Source of the DNA: Trematomus loennbergii
Taxonomy: Eukaryota; Chordata; Actinopteri; Perciformes; Nototheniidae
Length of the DNA: 64,000 nt
Assembly: GCA_012861695.1 (NCBI GenBank)
Contig: JAAOOA010000016.1
Location: forward strand, 19,483,702 to 19,547,701
Reading direction: 5' to 3'
The notes beneath the pieces are model-generated. The model searched no databases and had not been told where the DNA came from. It saw only the letters and a program-made list of their open reading frames with translations. This document shows positions 1 through 14,049 of this stretch, piece after piece. Each line of letters starts with the position of its first letter. Within the stretch, counting starts at the first letter, position 1. The position numbers and the translations under genes are program-made.

Positions 1-2075
1 AGGAATGTATAAGAAATTAATTTGTTCAGCTACAGGGTTTACATTTTTCCTTATTTCTCTCCAACCTTAGCTGAATTACAAATTGGTGTGATGGTTCTGA
101 GAGAATAATCAACATGACTTGTTTGTGAGATTAGAATCAATTAAAGTAGAGTTTAGGGCACGAGGAATAATTTGTTTTCAATATTAGCAGAATATTTGCT
201 CAAATCTAGCCCAATATGTATTTAGAATTTTGTGTGCTTATGGTTGTTAAATTGGTCTTAAATGGTTCCTGTATACATATTTACAGTAAAACAGTGTAGT
301 ATTAAAACTACACAGCGATAAAAAGCAATCTCAACTGATTAACATACTGTGATGATAATTTTAGAGATAATAGATTTTTCTGTCTTGGTTTTTAGATAAT
401 GTTTTCAAATCCAACAAAAGAGTATATAACACATTTATTCTGGTTTGATAACCAAAATAAATTCTCTGAAATGTGTGCACTAAAAAGCACTTGGCACAAA
501 GGTACTCATTATTCACAGCAACAGTACTTGGATATTGAAAATGCGTCTACATTCACTTTTGATAGCACTGCCAACAAGCTAAAATCCATTAACCTAAGCT
601 ATACAGCAGGCACACACTCACTTGTATGTCTTCTGATAGGCTGTCAAGGCAGTGTTAGATAACCAGGGTCAGTGGGGTGCTGAGTCAATATTCTCAATTA
701 TAAAACATGGTATAATGGATCGTTTGGTTGTGCATATTTGGATGAAAATTATTTTGTGCAACATTATGTATGCAGAGAATAAAATGAAAAGCTTGTTAAG
801 TAAAATAAACTACAATAAAGTGCTCTGGAGTAGATTTCATATTCATTAGTCCCCACGCACTTGAAAATGACTTCTTTGATTTTATTTATTATGTGAACTT
901 ATTCCACTAAATGTCATTAATTCTGCTCTCTTGGAATTATATTCTTAAAACACTTAAAGTCAATCCACCAGGCTTGAATAAAATACATACAACCATAATT
1001 TGTGTTTGAGCCCATCTGTTCCTTCCATTTAAATACAAAAGCCCATCTCTATAACTAACATCCCACTGGTCTGCACACTAAGATGTATCTTTCCTTTCAA
1101 TGTGTCTTATCCTAATATGTTGTTTCAATATGTCAATGCTTTTGAGATTCTTTTTTGTGGCCCTGTACAACAGAGTCGGATAGAGTGCTTATACTGATAG
1201 CTTTCTCTGTGAACTTGGTTGTTCTACAAACTGAATTATTTGGTGCCCCAAATAAAAGCTAGAAAATAATTTGTCAGGAGATGCTTCTAGACTCGAGGTA
1301 AAGTTAACAGGTTTGCAGAAAATGGACCTATTTCTATTGTTATTTATAAAAATGGACACCTTGGGAAATGATGGCAAGGTGATTTATCCTTTCATTTGAT
1401 TAGGAAATGTGATTCCTGACAGATGCCTTTAGTTGGTCAGAGGAAACCCAGAGAGTGCAAAATGAAAATAAATCTCAACCTGTTGGAGAAATGCTGTTGA
1501 TATCTGAGAGAAATATTGGCACAGCGGGTCAAAGTTCTCCCGAAGTAGCTTGTAATTAAAACTTTCAGAAATCCATCGTGTTCACTTAAAGGCTGTGTGG
1601 TAGTGACAGAAGTCTGAGCACCCTGCTGAAGGTTTCCTCATTACAGTGTTGTCGATTTTCCTTTTGAGCGACTCACTTCAGAGGTTATTATAGCAGTTTG
1701 CAACTGGAGGGGGAAAACCTTGAAATCTTAAGTAATAATTACGCAATTAAAATTGTTTAAAGGACCCGGATAAACAGTTGGAAAATGTTCTTTGGTCATG
1801 TTAAAAAATATTCAGCTGGACGTGTCAAACTATTTTCAGCGCTGTCGGGGATACGGTTTTATATCAACTCATCATTAGCCCACAGCAGCACGACCATGAC
1901 GCACAGCCTTGTAATTATCAATTATAGATGTACCCATTCAAACTGTTTCTTCAATTTACAAATGACAAGAGTCTTAAAACCTGTGCTCTTTGGTACAATG
2001 GATAACTGAAAAATACTAAAAATAATTGTGATGTAACATGCATATTTATCGGATGCAAATCCATCAATTCATTTC
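1..2075. other. Gene-free AT-rich DNA
   Basis: I see no exon-like segment, repeat with clear ends or RNA gene here. The open frames are short, lack family similarity that I can recognise, and are typical of AT-rich intergenic DNA. Isolated conserved non-coding elements cannot be excluded without an alignment. Confidence 0.6.
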
Positions 2076-2137
2076 CTATCTATCTATATATATGTCTATC
2101 TATCTATCTATCTGTCTGTCTGTCTGTCTGTCTGTCT
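2076..2137. repeat. TATC/TGTC tetranucleotide microsatellite (left part)
   Basis: The stretch is a run of CTAT units followed by CTGT units. It stops abruptly at the left end of the fold-back element at 2138. The same tetranucleotides resume at 2561, so the element appears to have landed inside one microsatellite. Confidence 0.9.
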
Positions 2138-2556
2138 GGGTGTTTCTCAATCGCGAGTACGCTTGCTTGGTAGCACATGTCTGCCAAGCATCTTGCTTCA
2201 GAAGCGAGTCAAGAATACTTCCTGGCATTCGGAAAACGAAGTGTGGAACATGCTAGCAAGTGTGCAGGTGTGCGTCATATGAGAGGCCCCGCCTTACATC
2301 TTCCGCCACAGATTTGGGGAAATTGGTCCGTGCGCAAAGCATTGTGGGGATTTTAAGACCGCGAAGTCTACTCATGTGCAGACTCGATATTTCTCCAAAC
2401 GGAGTACGCCGGGCTCGGTAGATTTCCAAGTATACTGGAGATTGGTATACTTGGAAACAGAGCCACTATTTCAAGCATACTACGTCATCGAGTGCTGCCG
2501 AAGTACGCTTGAAATAGTGGCTCTGAAGCAGCTTTACTCGCGATTGAGAAACACCC
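2138..2556. mobile_element. Fold-back MITE with 22-bp terminal inverted repeats and two internal hairpins
   Basis: The ends are perfect inverted repeats: 2138-2159 starts GGGTGTTTCTCAATCG and 2535-2556 is its reverse complement. Inside are two further inverted repeats. One has arms 2423-2435 and 2445-2457 (TTTCCAAGTATAC and complement). The other has perfect 19-bp arms at 2458-2476 and 2507-2525. There is no coding capacity, so the element is non-autonomous. It sits within a CTGT microsatellite, which hides the target-site duplication, so the superfamily cannot be assigned from the sequence. Confidence 0.8.
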
Positions 2557-2560
2557 CAAG

Positions 2561-2659
2561 TCTGTCTGTCCGTCCGTCCGTCCATCCATCCATCTATCTA
2601 CTATCTATCTATCTATCTATCTATCTGTCTGTCTATCTATCTATCTATCTATCTATCTA

Positions 2660-2696
<37 letters not shown>

Positions 2697-2705
2697 GTCT
2701 ATCTG
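2561..2705. repeat. CTGT/CCGT/CTAT tetranucleotide microsatellite (right part)
   Basis: CTGT, CCGT, CCAT and CTAT units follow one another for about 145 bp. This is the continuation of the array interrupted by the fold-back element. Confidence 0.9.
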
Positions 2706-2974
2706 AGGAATTATCTGACAATCCAACAAGTCCTCCAAATGTAACAGCAGTTTATTTGTTCTTGCCAAATGCACTATGGACACACAGATTTTTTTTAAAT
2801 CTGAAACCAACTATTGGCCTGGTCTGTGCTTTATAAAAACGTAATGATTGGTACAAAAATAAATACTATTTATAATGTGACATTGTTGTTAAGCTTTGGT
2901 TAGTTCTAGGCACAAAACTCACTTTAAGTTAAGTTTAAAAAAAAGCAATGTTTAGGTGAAAATAAGTGTCTTAA

Positions 2975-3339
2975 AGGTGGGGTAGGTAATTCACTTCAGA
3001 AACACTTTTTGTTATATTCCATGGAATGCTCTTAACATCCCGATAGCAATGAATACATTAAATGCTTTGACAATAAATACATTAAAAAATGTCATCTGTG
3101 GAAGCCGTAATACTGTAAAAAGCTAGACCAATTATTTTCACCGGCCTACCTGCCTGTCAGCCTTCCATCTCGTGCACAAACTTATCTCTTTGGTATCACA
3201 TTGGTCATGTGCGCGTTCGTGTGTGTTGGAGGAGGGGCTCTGTAAGGAAGTCTGAAGGAAGGGGCCAATTTTTTTCGGCTGCGTACTTTCAAATTCTAGT
3301 GCACTTGAGCTGGTTTCTCCATTCTTACCTACCCTACCT
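2975..3339. mobile_element. TTAA-flanked MITE, family C, copy 1
   Basis: The element is flanked by TTAA at 2971-2974 and 3340-3343. Its terminal inverted repeats are AGGTGGGGTAGGTAA on the left and the complement of AGGTAGGGTAGGTAA on the right. A TTAA target duplication is characteristic of piggyBac-type insertion; that assignment is inference. A second copy in the opposite orientation is at 54659-55225. No open frame of note is present. Confidence 0.8.
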
Positions 3340-3343
3340 TTAA

Positions 3344-6300
3344 TGTTAAGTGGCTTTTGTTGTCATGGTAATAAATAATAACCGCATTGTTAAGGTTATG
3401 GGTTGATTTAATAACAAACAACATTGACTGTCGTAATGACGTCTTATTCCTCTAAACTTGGTTTACACAACCTTTGGTAGCAGCTAAGCTTTGGCCGCAA
3501 CATGCTGTTCTCATATTATCTAACTTAATTAGTCATCGACAAATGAGAAAAAGAGGTCATTTTAGTTTTTTACATAAAGAAAGAAACTTTAAGACACAGA
3601 TAACTAACTTCACAGGCTAGCCATGTTACCACTAATGAGGTCAGTACAGCCTTTCTCTTCTAGTCTTAAAGGCCATGGCAAATACAAATACATTTGCACA
3701 ATAACGAGGGAGCGAGGGTGGAGTGGGAACTCCCACACGGTGCATCAGTAATTCACAAAGTGAAATATTTCATCTTGCAGAAGACCCCTCTTATTTTCAG
3801 GAATGTCATTTTTTGAGTCGTATGAAGGAGCTGGAGAGAGATCCTTTCCGACATCAATTATTAACCGTAGCTTATATCACAACCTCGTAGATCAAAACAC
3901 TAAGCTTGTACGATACTAGAGGGCATCTCATATATTTAGCGCTGCCAGATAAACACAAACCTAAAGACAGAAAGGTTAGGCGTTTGAAATCTGACGCAAA
4001 CTCACAAGTCTTTGTATTTTCCCTGACAGGTACACGAATATGGCACAGGAACACTGTAGGGTATGTGAGTCTATCTTTGTACTTCTCCATCAGAGGCAGA
4101 GGATTTTGCGCTACCACAGAATAGGGTTCCTGTGAAAATGAATATTTTATGATATTGCTACCAGGCTATGATTGGTAGCATAAGAGTAGATTTGCATTCC
4201 AAACTGCCTGTTGTGCAAAATATGCATCATTACTAATCTTAGAGAAGTGTTAATGTAACAAGCAGTCCAAAAACACGTAGAGTTGTTTTTATTATCTCCC
4301 CTGAGGTTTTAAACCACTAGCAGGTAAAAATATTTACCCTTGGTTAAAAGCCCACCATTCCCTGACTCATTAGAGACACATTAAGCATTGGGGAGACAAT
4401 TGCAGTGTATGCTGCTTTATTTTGTGCTACCAGTGATGAAAAAAAGGCCTATCCTCTCCTTGTGGCTGCTTTTAATAATGATGAGATATAGTTGCCATAG
4501 CGCCCCTTATAGTATATTTTCAGCTGACAAAAAAAAATGTAATTTTAGCATTTTTTATCTCATCTCTTGGCAGCTTCCCATTGGTAATTAGGCATCTCAG
4601 ATTTTACCTAGCAGACCTGCTTTGTTTGAAGCACTTTTGCAAACAAAAGACATTAGAGGTCAAATTAATAATGTAGAGTCGTTTCACAGTAAAAAGTCTG
4701 GACACTTGCCTCAAGGGGAGGCTGCGTCACTCCCTCAGCCCCTGTAACCTATATTTGTTTGAGTTAGTTTTAACAGCCAGCGGGGAGCTGAGCTTTCCAA
4801 TACAGCGAGTTTGCAACATTAAAACAGATGATTCATCTCTGTCCCTGTGCTGTGATGCGTAAATGTGATATAGTATGTTTACCCATGGAAACATACTTCT
4901 GAAGTTTTTTTAATGTATTTTGATATGAGTTTGGGTGCCGTTACAAATATAGAAAGTGCTTTGTAACAGAAACCGGGAGAAACAACGCCTATGCATTCGT
5001 ATTTGTTAGAAAGTCTAAAGCAAAAATAGCCTCGCTGCCTTTGCATTCCCAAGCCTACTCCATCCTGATCCAGAAAACCTGTCACTCTCCACCTTGTGAC
5101 ACAAACAAACTGGAACCACCACAGGTACTCGATGCTGATTTGCATTTTGTATCAAGTTCTTTGGTCCTACGCCAGCACAAGCATAAAAAGCTCGGCTCCC
5201 CTGTATGGAGGTCCTGAATGAAACAGTAGCAGAGTGGGGGCTCTCTATATAGAGAGCTCATTAGTTGGAGAGACCTGTGTGCATTGTTCCAAGTCTGCAG
5301 AGTCAGCTTGGGAGCCACTCATCACTCCCGCACAATCGAGACCCCTGCACATCTGGTCTGGCAGCTTCAGGGTGACCTCACGCTCACACAGACACACATA
5401 TGCACATGCAAATCATGGCAGAGAAGGAACATAAACATTCACCAGCGCACAAAGAGCACCGGGATATCTGAATGCATAATCCCTGGCTAAACATGCATGC
5501 ATTGTGTAGACAGAGCTCTGAGGATGAACAGCATTGTAATATAAAAGATTGAACGCACATTCTGCCCCCCTGCACACACACACCTCCACACAAGCACTGG
5601 CCTGTATCACTTGTGATTTACTGGCCATTTTACACCCAGCTGAGGTGGCCACCTCCAGCGCTGACCCTGCACTGCAGCTCTGCTCAGGGACGCAGGTACA
5701 GCAATTGGAAGCACTTTCCCAAGAATCCCCAAGCACAAAAAGTAACAGTGCCTCTGTCAATCTCCGCTTATGAAGGTTTTAATTTAGTGGCTTGAAGGTC
5801 TAAAATGCACAGCTACTTTCATATAGGTCAGTCCCTTTACTGCTATTCCCGGTTCTCAATTATACAGCGAGCGATCCGCACTGCAGCATGCTTTACCAAA
5901 CTGTGGCTATGTGCTCATACTACAATGCTTTGGCATTATACATCTCTGAAAGGAAGCCATCAGCATGCAGGTGACTGTCACGAACCTCATACGAATAAAG
6001 AGAAATTGAAATAAATCTATTCCACAGCAAGGGAGAGGGCATGCCTCTATTGAGAGCATGTCAGTGTTCATTCTATTGACGGACCTGTTTTATCTTGGCT
6101 ACGTCATTTTCGAGACACGCTGAGCTGTGTTGGAAAAAGTTGACTGAGAAAACAGAGAACAATGAAGCCACATATTGACTCCCTGTTTCAGTATAAAGAG
6201 CATACTTTCCGAACCCATGGCTGCCATTTCAAAAGAAAAATATTAATCAATGGAGTTCATTTCACACAATGGCGCTCACAGAGGGCCGTCATTTAAGACT

Positions 6301-6464
6301 AAAACTGCCATTTCAAATCAATGCTTTTTCTATTTCAATGCCACTGAAAAGATAGCATATGCCTCCCGTACAGTGTGGCCCAGGAGGTAGGATGAGATCA
6401 CCTTCATGATTCAGACGTGGTGTGAGTGGTAGATAAGGCAGAGGTGTGTAATATATATTAAAAG
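3344..6464. other. Gene-free stretch
   Basis: I see no recognisable exons or element ends. The part around 5380-5800 is rich in CA dinucleotides and has overlapping open frames on both strands, which reflects the simple sequence and not a gene. Confidence 0.55.
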
Positions 6465-6790
6465 ACGAAGTTCAACGTTTTGGGAAATAGTCTGGCAGAG
6501 ATTTAGAAGAGATGACAGAGGCACTCTCATGAGTGTACGCTAGCTAGATATTAAACTATCGCTAGCAGCCTGCTTATGACTTACTTTTAAATCGGAGAGG
6601 ATTGCGAGTGTCTGAACGTCCAAAAGACGTAACATAGGCACGTTTTTTTCTGATTTCTAACTACAAGGATGCAGATGGTCAGAAAAAACAATTTCTCGTC
6701 ACAATCCTTTGTTAGCTCATGTTCGTTTACCAAGACTTAATTTAGCTTAGTAAAAAATACTGGAAACAGGAGTAACTTTATCCGTATCGT
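6465..6790. repeat. Degenerate dispersed fish repeat
   Basis: The segment has the wording of a repeat that is very common in spiny-rayed fishes. It begins with a 'gttttgggaaata' part, has a 'cactctcatg...gtacgctag' middle and ends with 'ttagcttag...ctggaaacagg'. It is heavily mutated. The family name is not certain, and the call rests on my recollection of the consensus. A related piece lies at 32370-32535. Confidence 0.45.
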
Positions 6791-9523
6791 GGCTTGTTTG
6801 GTTAGTAAAGTAAAAACAAGCATAATCAACATTGTTCTAGTGAAGCTCTATTCCATTTTTCATCCACATATTTCTCATTGTCTCTGTCACATAATAATAA
6901 ATGGAGCCACATCACTAGGAGACAACAGCATGAATCTTACATTTCTTATCTTACTCTCACATTGTAAACTTTCTTCCTCCTTTCAGCTAAGCTCTGCAGG
7001 TCTCCCACCAGATTACAGCAGGCAGGTGTGATTTGCTTCTGGTCTACATTATCTGGCAACAGACTGCAGTTCCAGGAGCGGTGTTTAAGCGGCTTGGACA
7101 GATGCGCTGTAAGGATTAGACCACCTTTGATCCAACCATGTACAATCAATCATCACAGTACTCTACTTCATAGCTTTTTCGATTGTTATCAAGCTTAATA
7201 TTATCTTTCTTAGATGTCGACAACAACTTTAGATAGGCTTTAACAACTGTAAATTGTATTCCCTGACTGTCACACACCTCTTCAGAAAACTGCTAATTGG
7301 AAGACTCAGCCTATTCTCAGTAGCCAGAAAGGGAAGAAAGATAAAGAAAAGAAGAACAGTGCGAGACTTCGATGTCCCAGGCTCGACTGTCATAGCACGA
7401 CGTAGTGCTGCTCCACTGAGATTTGCCTCTGTGAAAAGCAAACACAAAGGCTTGCCGACTCCGCGGTTACATTTTATCGGAGGTGTGAGAGAAAAGAGAG
7501 TTGTCAAGGCCATCAGAAATGTATTCACAAACCTTATTGTAGGTTCAAATTAATCCCTGTGATGAGTCTTGTAGTGACGTCAATAGCATCTATTTATGGA
7601 AGGATCAGTATTCGGTGTCAGGGTGATAACACTGACACTTCATTCAACTGCATGACCTCATCATTATCCAACTTATCTCCTTATACTTTGTTGTGCAAGA
7701 CTGAAATAAAAAACATGTCACAAATGAGGTACAAGCTTCTCACTTGGGAGACTATCAGAGTTCAGTGGCTTCTCAGAACATTTTTGATGTGATAGCATTG
7801 GAAATATTGCTGGCATCAAAGCTCAAATTTTGGGGGAAATCTTGCTAATGATGAACTTCAGTGTTTTTACAAATGTCAAGGTCCACTGATTTGCGGACAA
7901 TAAAGCTACTGTATACAGATGCTCATGTGACATGTTTCTCTAAATAAAAATTACATAAAGATCTCATTTCAAATTGGTTCTTAAATCAAAGAATTCTGAT
8001 CTCTTCTGAAATCCAGGCATCCATTAGCTGGACGTTTTTTGGTGACGACTAGAGGGTTGCTGAGTGTGACTTTGAACTGGCCATCTGCCCCAACAGTTAG
8101 AAAATGTGCACTGTGAAAGAAGTTTTAAAAGTTATAAGTAAACTTACATCTGGTAAAGCAAAACAAGAATACAATCTCAGAGAGAGGCTTGTCAGATATT
8201 GTTACTAGAGACATGCAGACTTTTCTCATATATGATTTATGAATCGAGATGAAGGTCGATAAGGGTCATGGTGCAACTAGAAATATTCCAATTTTTGTAT
8301 ATTGAGAGATCTTTTCAAACTTTTAATCTGTAATGAAATAATTATAGAAAACATTTCTAAACTCTCCATTCTAAAAGGAGCTGAAACTTTTATGAGCACC
8401 ATCCAGTTTTTTTAGCCTGACGTAGGAAGCTGAGCCTTCTCTGTGGCACACTTTTCAGACATTATAAATAAAATATGAAGTTCATGGGTGTGCTTAAGCA
8501 CCAAAAATAAATGTCTCGGTTGTCTAGAATGATGCCAAAGTGATCTTTTGTGAAGGAAAAAAAAGGAAAGACAAACAAAATCAATGTCACTTTCAAGTAA
8601 GTTTTTCGACAATTAAAGTGTCTGAGAGTGTATTGCCTTGTATTTAAGAAATCAATCAGAAGTGAGGTTTCTTAAAGTTCTGATCTCATTATTTTTGCAA
8701 ATGAGAGCCCTAACGATGGTTTAATTGCATTGTAATGCAGTCAAAATGATTCATTTGTTTGTTAGATTCCAGGCTCAGGGAGGCTTTGATAGTCATTTAA
8801 AGATGAGTAACCCATTAATACTGCTCATAAAGGTAGGCTATCAGTCACAGCAGCTGTCAAACAGTGTAAGTCATGACAGACAATACTGAGGCTCACACCG
8901 TACTCGCTCAATGCCATTTGATGCTGTCACATCAAAGTGAGTTTGCTCTGTGTGTGACTTCTGCATGGGTAATATCGATAACACTGATTTGTTTATATAT
9001 TTTCTACATTTTATTCATATGTGATAGTGATTGGTCTGCTCACCTAAATTATACCTTTTATGATTGTATTGTTTGGGTAATATGTGGGGCCCTGAAAAAT
9101 ATATGAATATATAAAAATATATCTGGCTAGAAATGATATCTGCTAAAAAAAATCAGCAGCAGACGGATCTTTCCGTGGTAAATGCAATCAAACAATGACA
9201 CATGCACGGTCGCACACTTATTACAACAAGTACCAATGCAAGGTGTGACTGTGTGTGACTTTAGCCACACTAATGGCAGAGCATGGTTCAATATGGCAAT
9301 GCTCCTAGGTCATACAATTTGATCCATGATTTAATTGTCTCAACAACTGTTGTTGAATCATAAGATTGAGGTTATTTTTGTGTGTGAAATGTCTTCACAA
9401 CTTTTGGAATGGGTATGCCATCAAATCAATACACAATATATTTCCAGATTTAGAATGAATTATAAATAGCCTTTATGACCTTTCCTCTAGTGCCTCATTA
9501 GGTCAACAATTAGATATCTTTGA
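6791..9523. other. Gene-free stretch
   Basis: I find no coding exon that I can support. The pair of overlapping ~99-codon frames at 7229-7553, one on each strand, resembles nothing I recognise and has no exon signals around it. Confidence 0.5.
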
Positions 9524-10263
9524 TTGACGACTACGCAACATCAACCGCCTCCGCCCGTCCCTTAACCCTAAGACCACCGCCATTCTTGTTCACACCCTGG
9601 TCACTTCCCGCATCGACTACTGCAACTCCCTTCTCTTTGGTCTCCCTCTCAAATCCATCCACAGACTTCAACTGGTTCAGAACTCTGCCGCCCGCATCAT
9701 TACCAGAAGCCCCTCCATTAACCACATCACTCCTGTTCTTCAGCAACTTCACTGGCTCCCGTCAAATCCCGTATAGTTTTTAAAATTCTGCTCCTCGCCT
9801 TTAAGGCCATCCATAACCTCACTCCTCTGTACTCTCCGACCTCCTGCACATCAACACACCCATCCGCACACTCAGGTCTTCTGCTTCCCTCCACCTCACT
9901 GCACCCCCCTTCCGTTTAACCACCATGGGGTCCAGAGCCTTCAGCCGCTCTGCACCCCGCCTCTGGAACTCCCTCCCACCTGACATCCGCAACACTGACT
10001 CTCTCCCCATTTTCAAATCACGCCTCAAAACATATCTCTTCACACTCGCATATCCACCCTGATCATTATCCATCACACATCCTCTGTTTTTTATTTATTT
10101 GGTTATTTGATTGATTTATATACTGCATTGTCTTGTTTATGTTTCTTATGCTGGTGTTATCTATTGTGTATCTTGTTTTTTATGTATTTGTACGGCGACC
10201 TTGAGAGCCTTGCAAGGCGCCTATATAAAATAAATGTATTATTATTATTATTATTATTATTAT
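9524..10263 (+). mobile_element. 5'-truncated, decayed L2-type LINE with (TTA)n tail
   Basis: Forward translation gives the C-terminal part of a LINE reverse-transcriptase ORF. Near 9585-9700 it reads [20 protein letters not shown] and then [13 protein letters not shown] text; near 9950 it reads APRLWNSLPPDIR. The frame is broken at least twice, near 9762 and near 9830, by single-base losses, and an in-frame TAG appears at the first break. The 3' end reads AAGGCGCCTATATAAAATAAA followed by (TTA)n at 10238-10263, as L2-like elements of fish end. It is dead and 5'-truncated, with no complete ORF. Confidence 0.85.
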
Positions 10264-12109
10264 GTACTTGCAAAATCACATCAGCCTCTTTATATAAACC
10301 TTGTGTTTGGTGCTTATTAGCAAATGTTATTATAGTCCAAATTAACATGGGAACATGGTGATATTACGTGTTGTATTTTAGCATTTTCATTGTGAGCAAA
10401 ATATAATGCGTTATAGCTTGTAGTCCAAAGCACTGCTCTAATATCTCACAGAGCCGTGAGTATAGCTGGAGACGAGTTTAGGAATGCAAAGCACTCAGTT
10501 AAGCTCAGGAAAAGCCATAGTCTTGATTAAATATTTGAAAAATTGGCAGTGACTTGAATCAGGCGACAGGAAAACTGATTTGTATTTAGCATAACAAAAA
10601 AGTAGACTACATTCGGAGAAAGGTGTTGACATTTTAAAATAAATGACACTGTGTGTGGGTGTAGCTTTGGTAAAAATTAACCTAGGATGACAGAGCATTG
10701 TGGGAGTGATACTAGGGTTCATTGTGAGCAGTGCCGTTCTTATTTTGGCATATTTTCAGGCATCTTCTCCATCTAACCTATAGAGCTGTGCAGTGTTTGA
10801 GCACCGCTGGGACCCTACTGTATGTGTCACTTTTTGATTGCCTCTGAGGAGCAACAAGAATACTTGGCTCATTAAAAAGGAATGTATCAGAGGGAAGGAA
10901 ATCAATAGATACAACAATGGAATACGTTAAGTGTGGACACTGCAGTGGCATCAGGGCCATCTCAGTCAGCAGCGCTATGACAAATTCATTAAAATGATTG
11001 AAGTTGGTCTTCAAAAGGCTGCAGTTCAATTCCGAGGACAGCTGGCTAACATAAATCACAGCCAAGATACTGAAGTCATGACCTTAATTCCGTCATTTAA
11101 CTGTGTTGCTCTTTGATAATGGCAATGACACAAAGGGCACCAGGTAAAGCACCCAACCCTCGGCTATCGTTCACAAACCAAAATAGCTTCTATTACCATC
11201 TATCAAAATGATTGTTGTCAATTATAGCTAAAGATCCTTTAGAGTTTTGTGAAAATGTCCCTATTTCTACAAAAAAGGAGTGCATAATAGAGACTTTGTG
11301 TGTGTTGTGTGTAATGTTAGGTTGATTTAAGGATCAATTCAATTCCACATCATCTTTATAGAATGGGCATTATACGTCAATGAAAAGAAAGGCAGACATT
11401 CTACATGCAGAGCAGCACACAACAACAATAGACATTGAAATAGCCTTTCAGATGTCGATACAAATAAATCACATTCAGACCAACACAAAATCAATAGGAA
11501 AGACAACCACAGCTATTGATTGTTCAGCTTTATCATCATTTCCTGAGGAGCGTTGGTCTGCAGCCCAGCGTTCAAATACATTTGATGACATAAATATTCT
11601 AACAATTAAAATATTAACAATCTGTGTAAATATAAAAATATGCAAATACATAATTGGACTGAGGAATAGCTAGTTAACCCTGACCATGACCCAAGAGACT
11701 AACTAATAATGCCAAACACTTGCAAATATATAAACAAAATATAAGGCAGTCTTCCAAATAGGCATGTTTTAGATAACTACAAGCTTGCAAAAATGACGGC
11801 AACATTTTAGATACACAGCTTTTAATGAATCACCTGAATGTTTTTTTCGTTGTTGTTGTTGTTGTTAAGTGGACCACAGCCGCATGAATAAGATTCCCGC
11901 TCTTTGACACAGCTTTGAAATTAAATACCTGACATTTTTTGTATTGGTTATAGTTTTTACAAGCATCGAGGAAAGGCAAGTTCAGTTCTTTTGTATCACA
12001 TTTTTTTTTTAAAAGCCAATTCCGAGGGCTTTTCCGAGGTGGGAAAAACAGTCATTATGGAAACCATCATCTGGGCACCATGGGTACCTGCCCCAAATGT
12101 TGAGCCAAT

Positions 12110-12290
12110 GTATTCAGTAAATGCTGAGATATTTTGAGGTAAAAGTCACAGCATCACCTTATTCACCAACATTTCTTCTTTGGGGACCATTTATGTTTGT
12201 ACAAAATGTCATGGCAATTTGTCAAAAGTTGTTCAGTGTGGACCAAGTGTTAACTAACTGAAGGACACTGCCATCCCTAGATGGTTTGCC
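12110..12290. repeat. Degenerate dispersed fish repeat fragment
   Basis: The text 'gatattttgaggtaaaagtcacagcatcacc', then 'tttggggaccattta', then 'caaaatgtcatggcaatttgtc' follows, in order, the consensus of a common percomorph interspersed repeat as I remember it. It ends near 'actgccatccctag'. It is diverged and has no visible terminal repeats. Confidence 0.45.
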
Positions 12291-13689
12291 ATGGAAAGGC
12301 AGCTGCAAACAGAAATGGTTTAAGCTTTGAATGAAAATAATTGCATGTTGGAGCAGACCTTACATTTACAGATATGCGGATGAAAGAAAACCTGCCCCTG
12401 ACAACCTGAGAGGTTTGGACATTCATAACAAGGCTGCACATCAGACATGTAGTTGGCCAAACCATCCAATGCTTTACAAAATCAATACTTTTTTTTTTTA
12501 GTTCACTTGGGAGTATGCGGGTATGATACTCAGTGTGTTCATCCATTGCTGATTGGTGATCATATACAATAAAGAGATTATGAAAGAAAGAAAAAAAGAT
12601 ATATAGAAAGAAATTACAAAAGGAAGCGAGTGCAAAGATCTGAGAACGCGAGAGATCTGCTGTATTGTTTGGACTGCAGCCTTTTAAAGATAGATATGGC
12701 CCTTGTGCAAGGCTACAGTGTGTGCTTTTGAATCTGGAAAACTATCCGATGTATAGTTTGTAGTTTTTATCCACTGCCTGAATACTGTACATTGATAAAT
12801 ACAGGTAGAATGAACAGCAATACCTATTTGTAGAAAATGTTGGACCTGTCACAATACAGATAAATATCCATCATAGTCATGCACCCATGGCCCGACTTTC
12901 CAGCAGTGCATACAGCTGTGACAGGATTTTGTTGTAGCCTACTGTATGTTGAAATGCTGAAAAATGATAGCATACAAATAAATCTTATTTTGCTTTCCCA
13001 GACGGCATTAAGGTTTTCTGAAAGAAGATTGAGCATCATCTGGTAACACATCTTACAAATCACGTTTTGTGTTTATTGAAAAAATACCCCAGTATTCACT
13101 TTTGTCACTGTAATAATTACCTCATGTCCAGCTCTTTTTCCTCCAACGAAAAGCAGTTATTCAACTTTGTGGACAATTTAACTGCATCAATAATTACTGT
13201 GAAAAAGAAAACCTCAAGAATATTGATAGAATGGTTTCACGCTTGGTTTAACCACCCTTTCAACATTAGAAAAAATCATTGAGCCTATTCTTTCAGTTCT
13301 CCTTGAATGTGTGCAACACTCTGTTGTTAGAGATAATTGTATCTGGGAATCTAAACTGTCAGCTGTGGCCGAAGTTAAGTGAAGTTTCAACTCAGGAGAC
13401 TTTGTTTACGCATTCTGCATTGATGGTCCTATTTCCCATCCTTAGAAAACTATGTGACTCCTTCTCTGCTTTCATCGTTAATGTTGCATCGGCTACAGCA
13501 GTACACAAGTCAGACTCAATTTGATAACAGAGGCCTGCTTCCAGTGGGGCTCTTCTGTCAGAATATAAGCACCTGAAGGGGAATACAGAAACCTTTATCA
13601 AAATGATTTATTTTTGTGTTGCAACAAAACATGTAATAATAAGAAAGGAACATTGAATGTTAGTCAGTCCACTACTTCAGTCCCGACCT

Positions 13690-13711
13690 AATATATATAT
13701 ATATATATATA
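13690..13711. repeat. (AT)n microsatellite
   Basis: This is an uninterrupted AT dinucleotide run of about 22 bp in non-coding DNA. Confidence 0.9.
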
Positions 13712-14049
13712 AAGAGGGTTCAGATCAATTGCCATGTAGATTTGTACGGACATTCATGTGCTCCAGAGGATAAACCCTTATGACTTTGTTAATCCCCTGA
13801 CCTTTCATATATCGTTACCAGGAGGTCAAAATGTTCACTTTTCCTACAATATCTCAACATCTACAAGAGGGATTGGGACAACATGTGACCTTCATTGGTG
13901 TTCCTCAGTAATTAATTATTTTCGCTTGTACCTTGTTGTTTGCTTGTAAGTGAATCACTTTGTTTTTATTAAAATATCTCAGATGGACAGATGGATTAAT
14001 CTGTAAATGAATAAATGTAAAAGAAAACAGCTATTAATGTCCCCTTCGG

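Noticed and set aside
2563..2744. Repeat-rich Ser-Ile-Tyr-Leu open frame
   Set aside because: It is a translation of the tetranucleotide microsatellite.
7229..7553. Overlapping ~99-codon frames on both strands
   Set aside because: There are no exon signals and no family resemblance. Frames open on both strands at the same place usually reflect composition.
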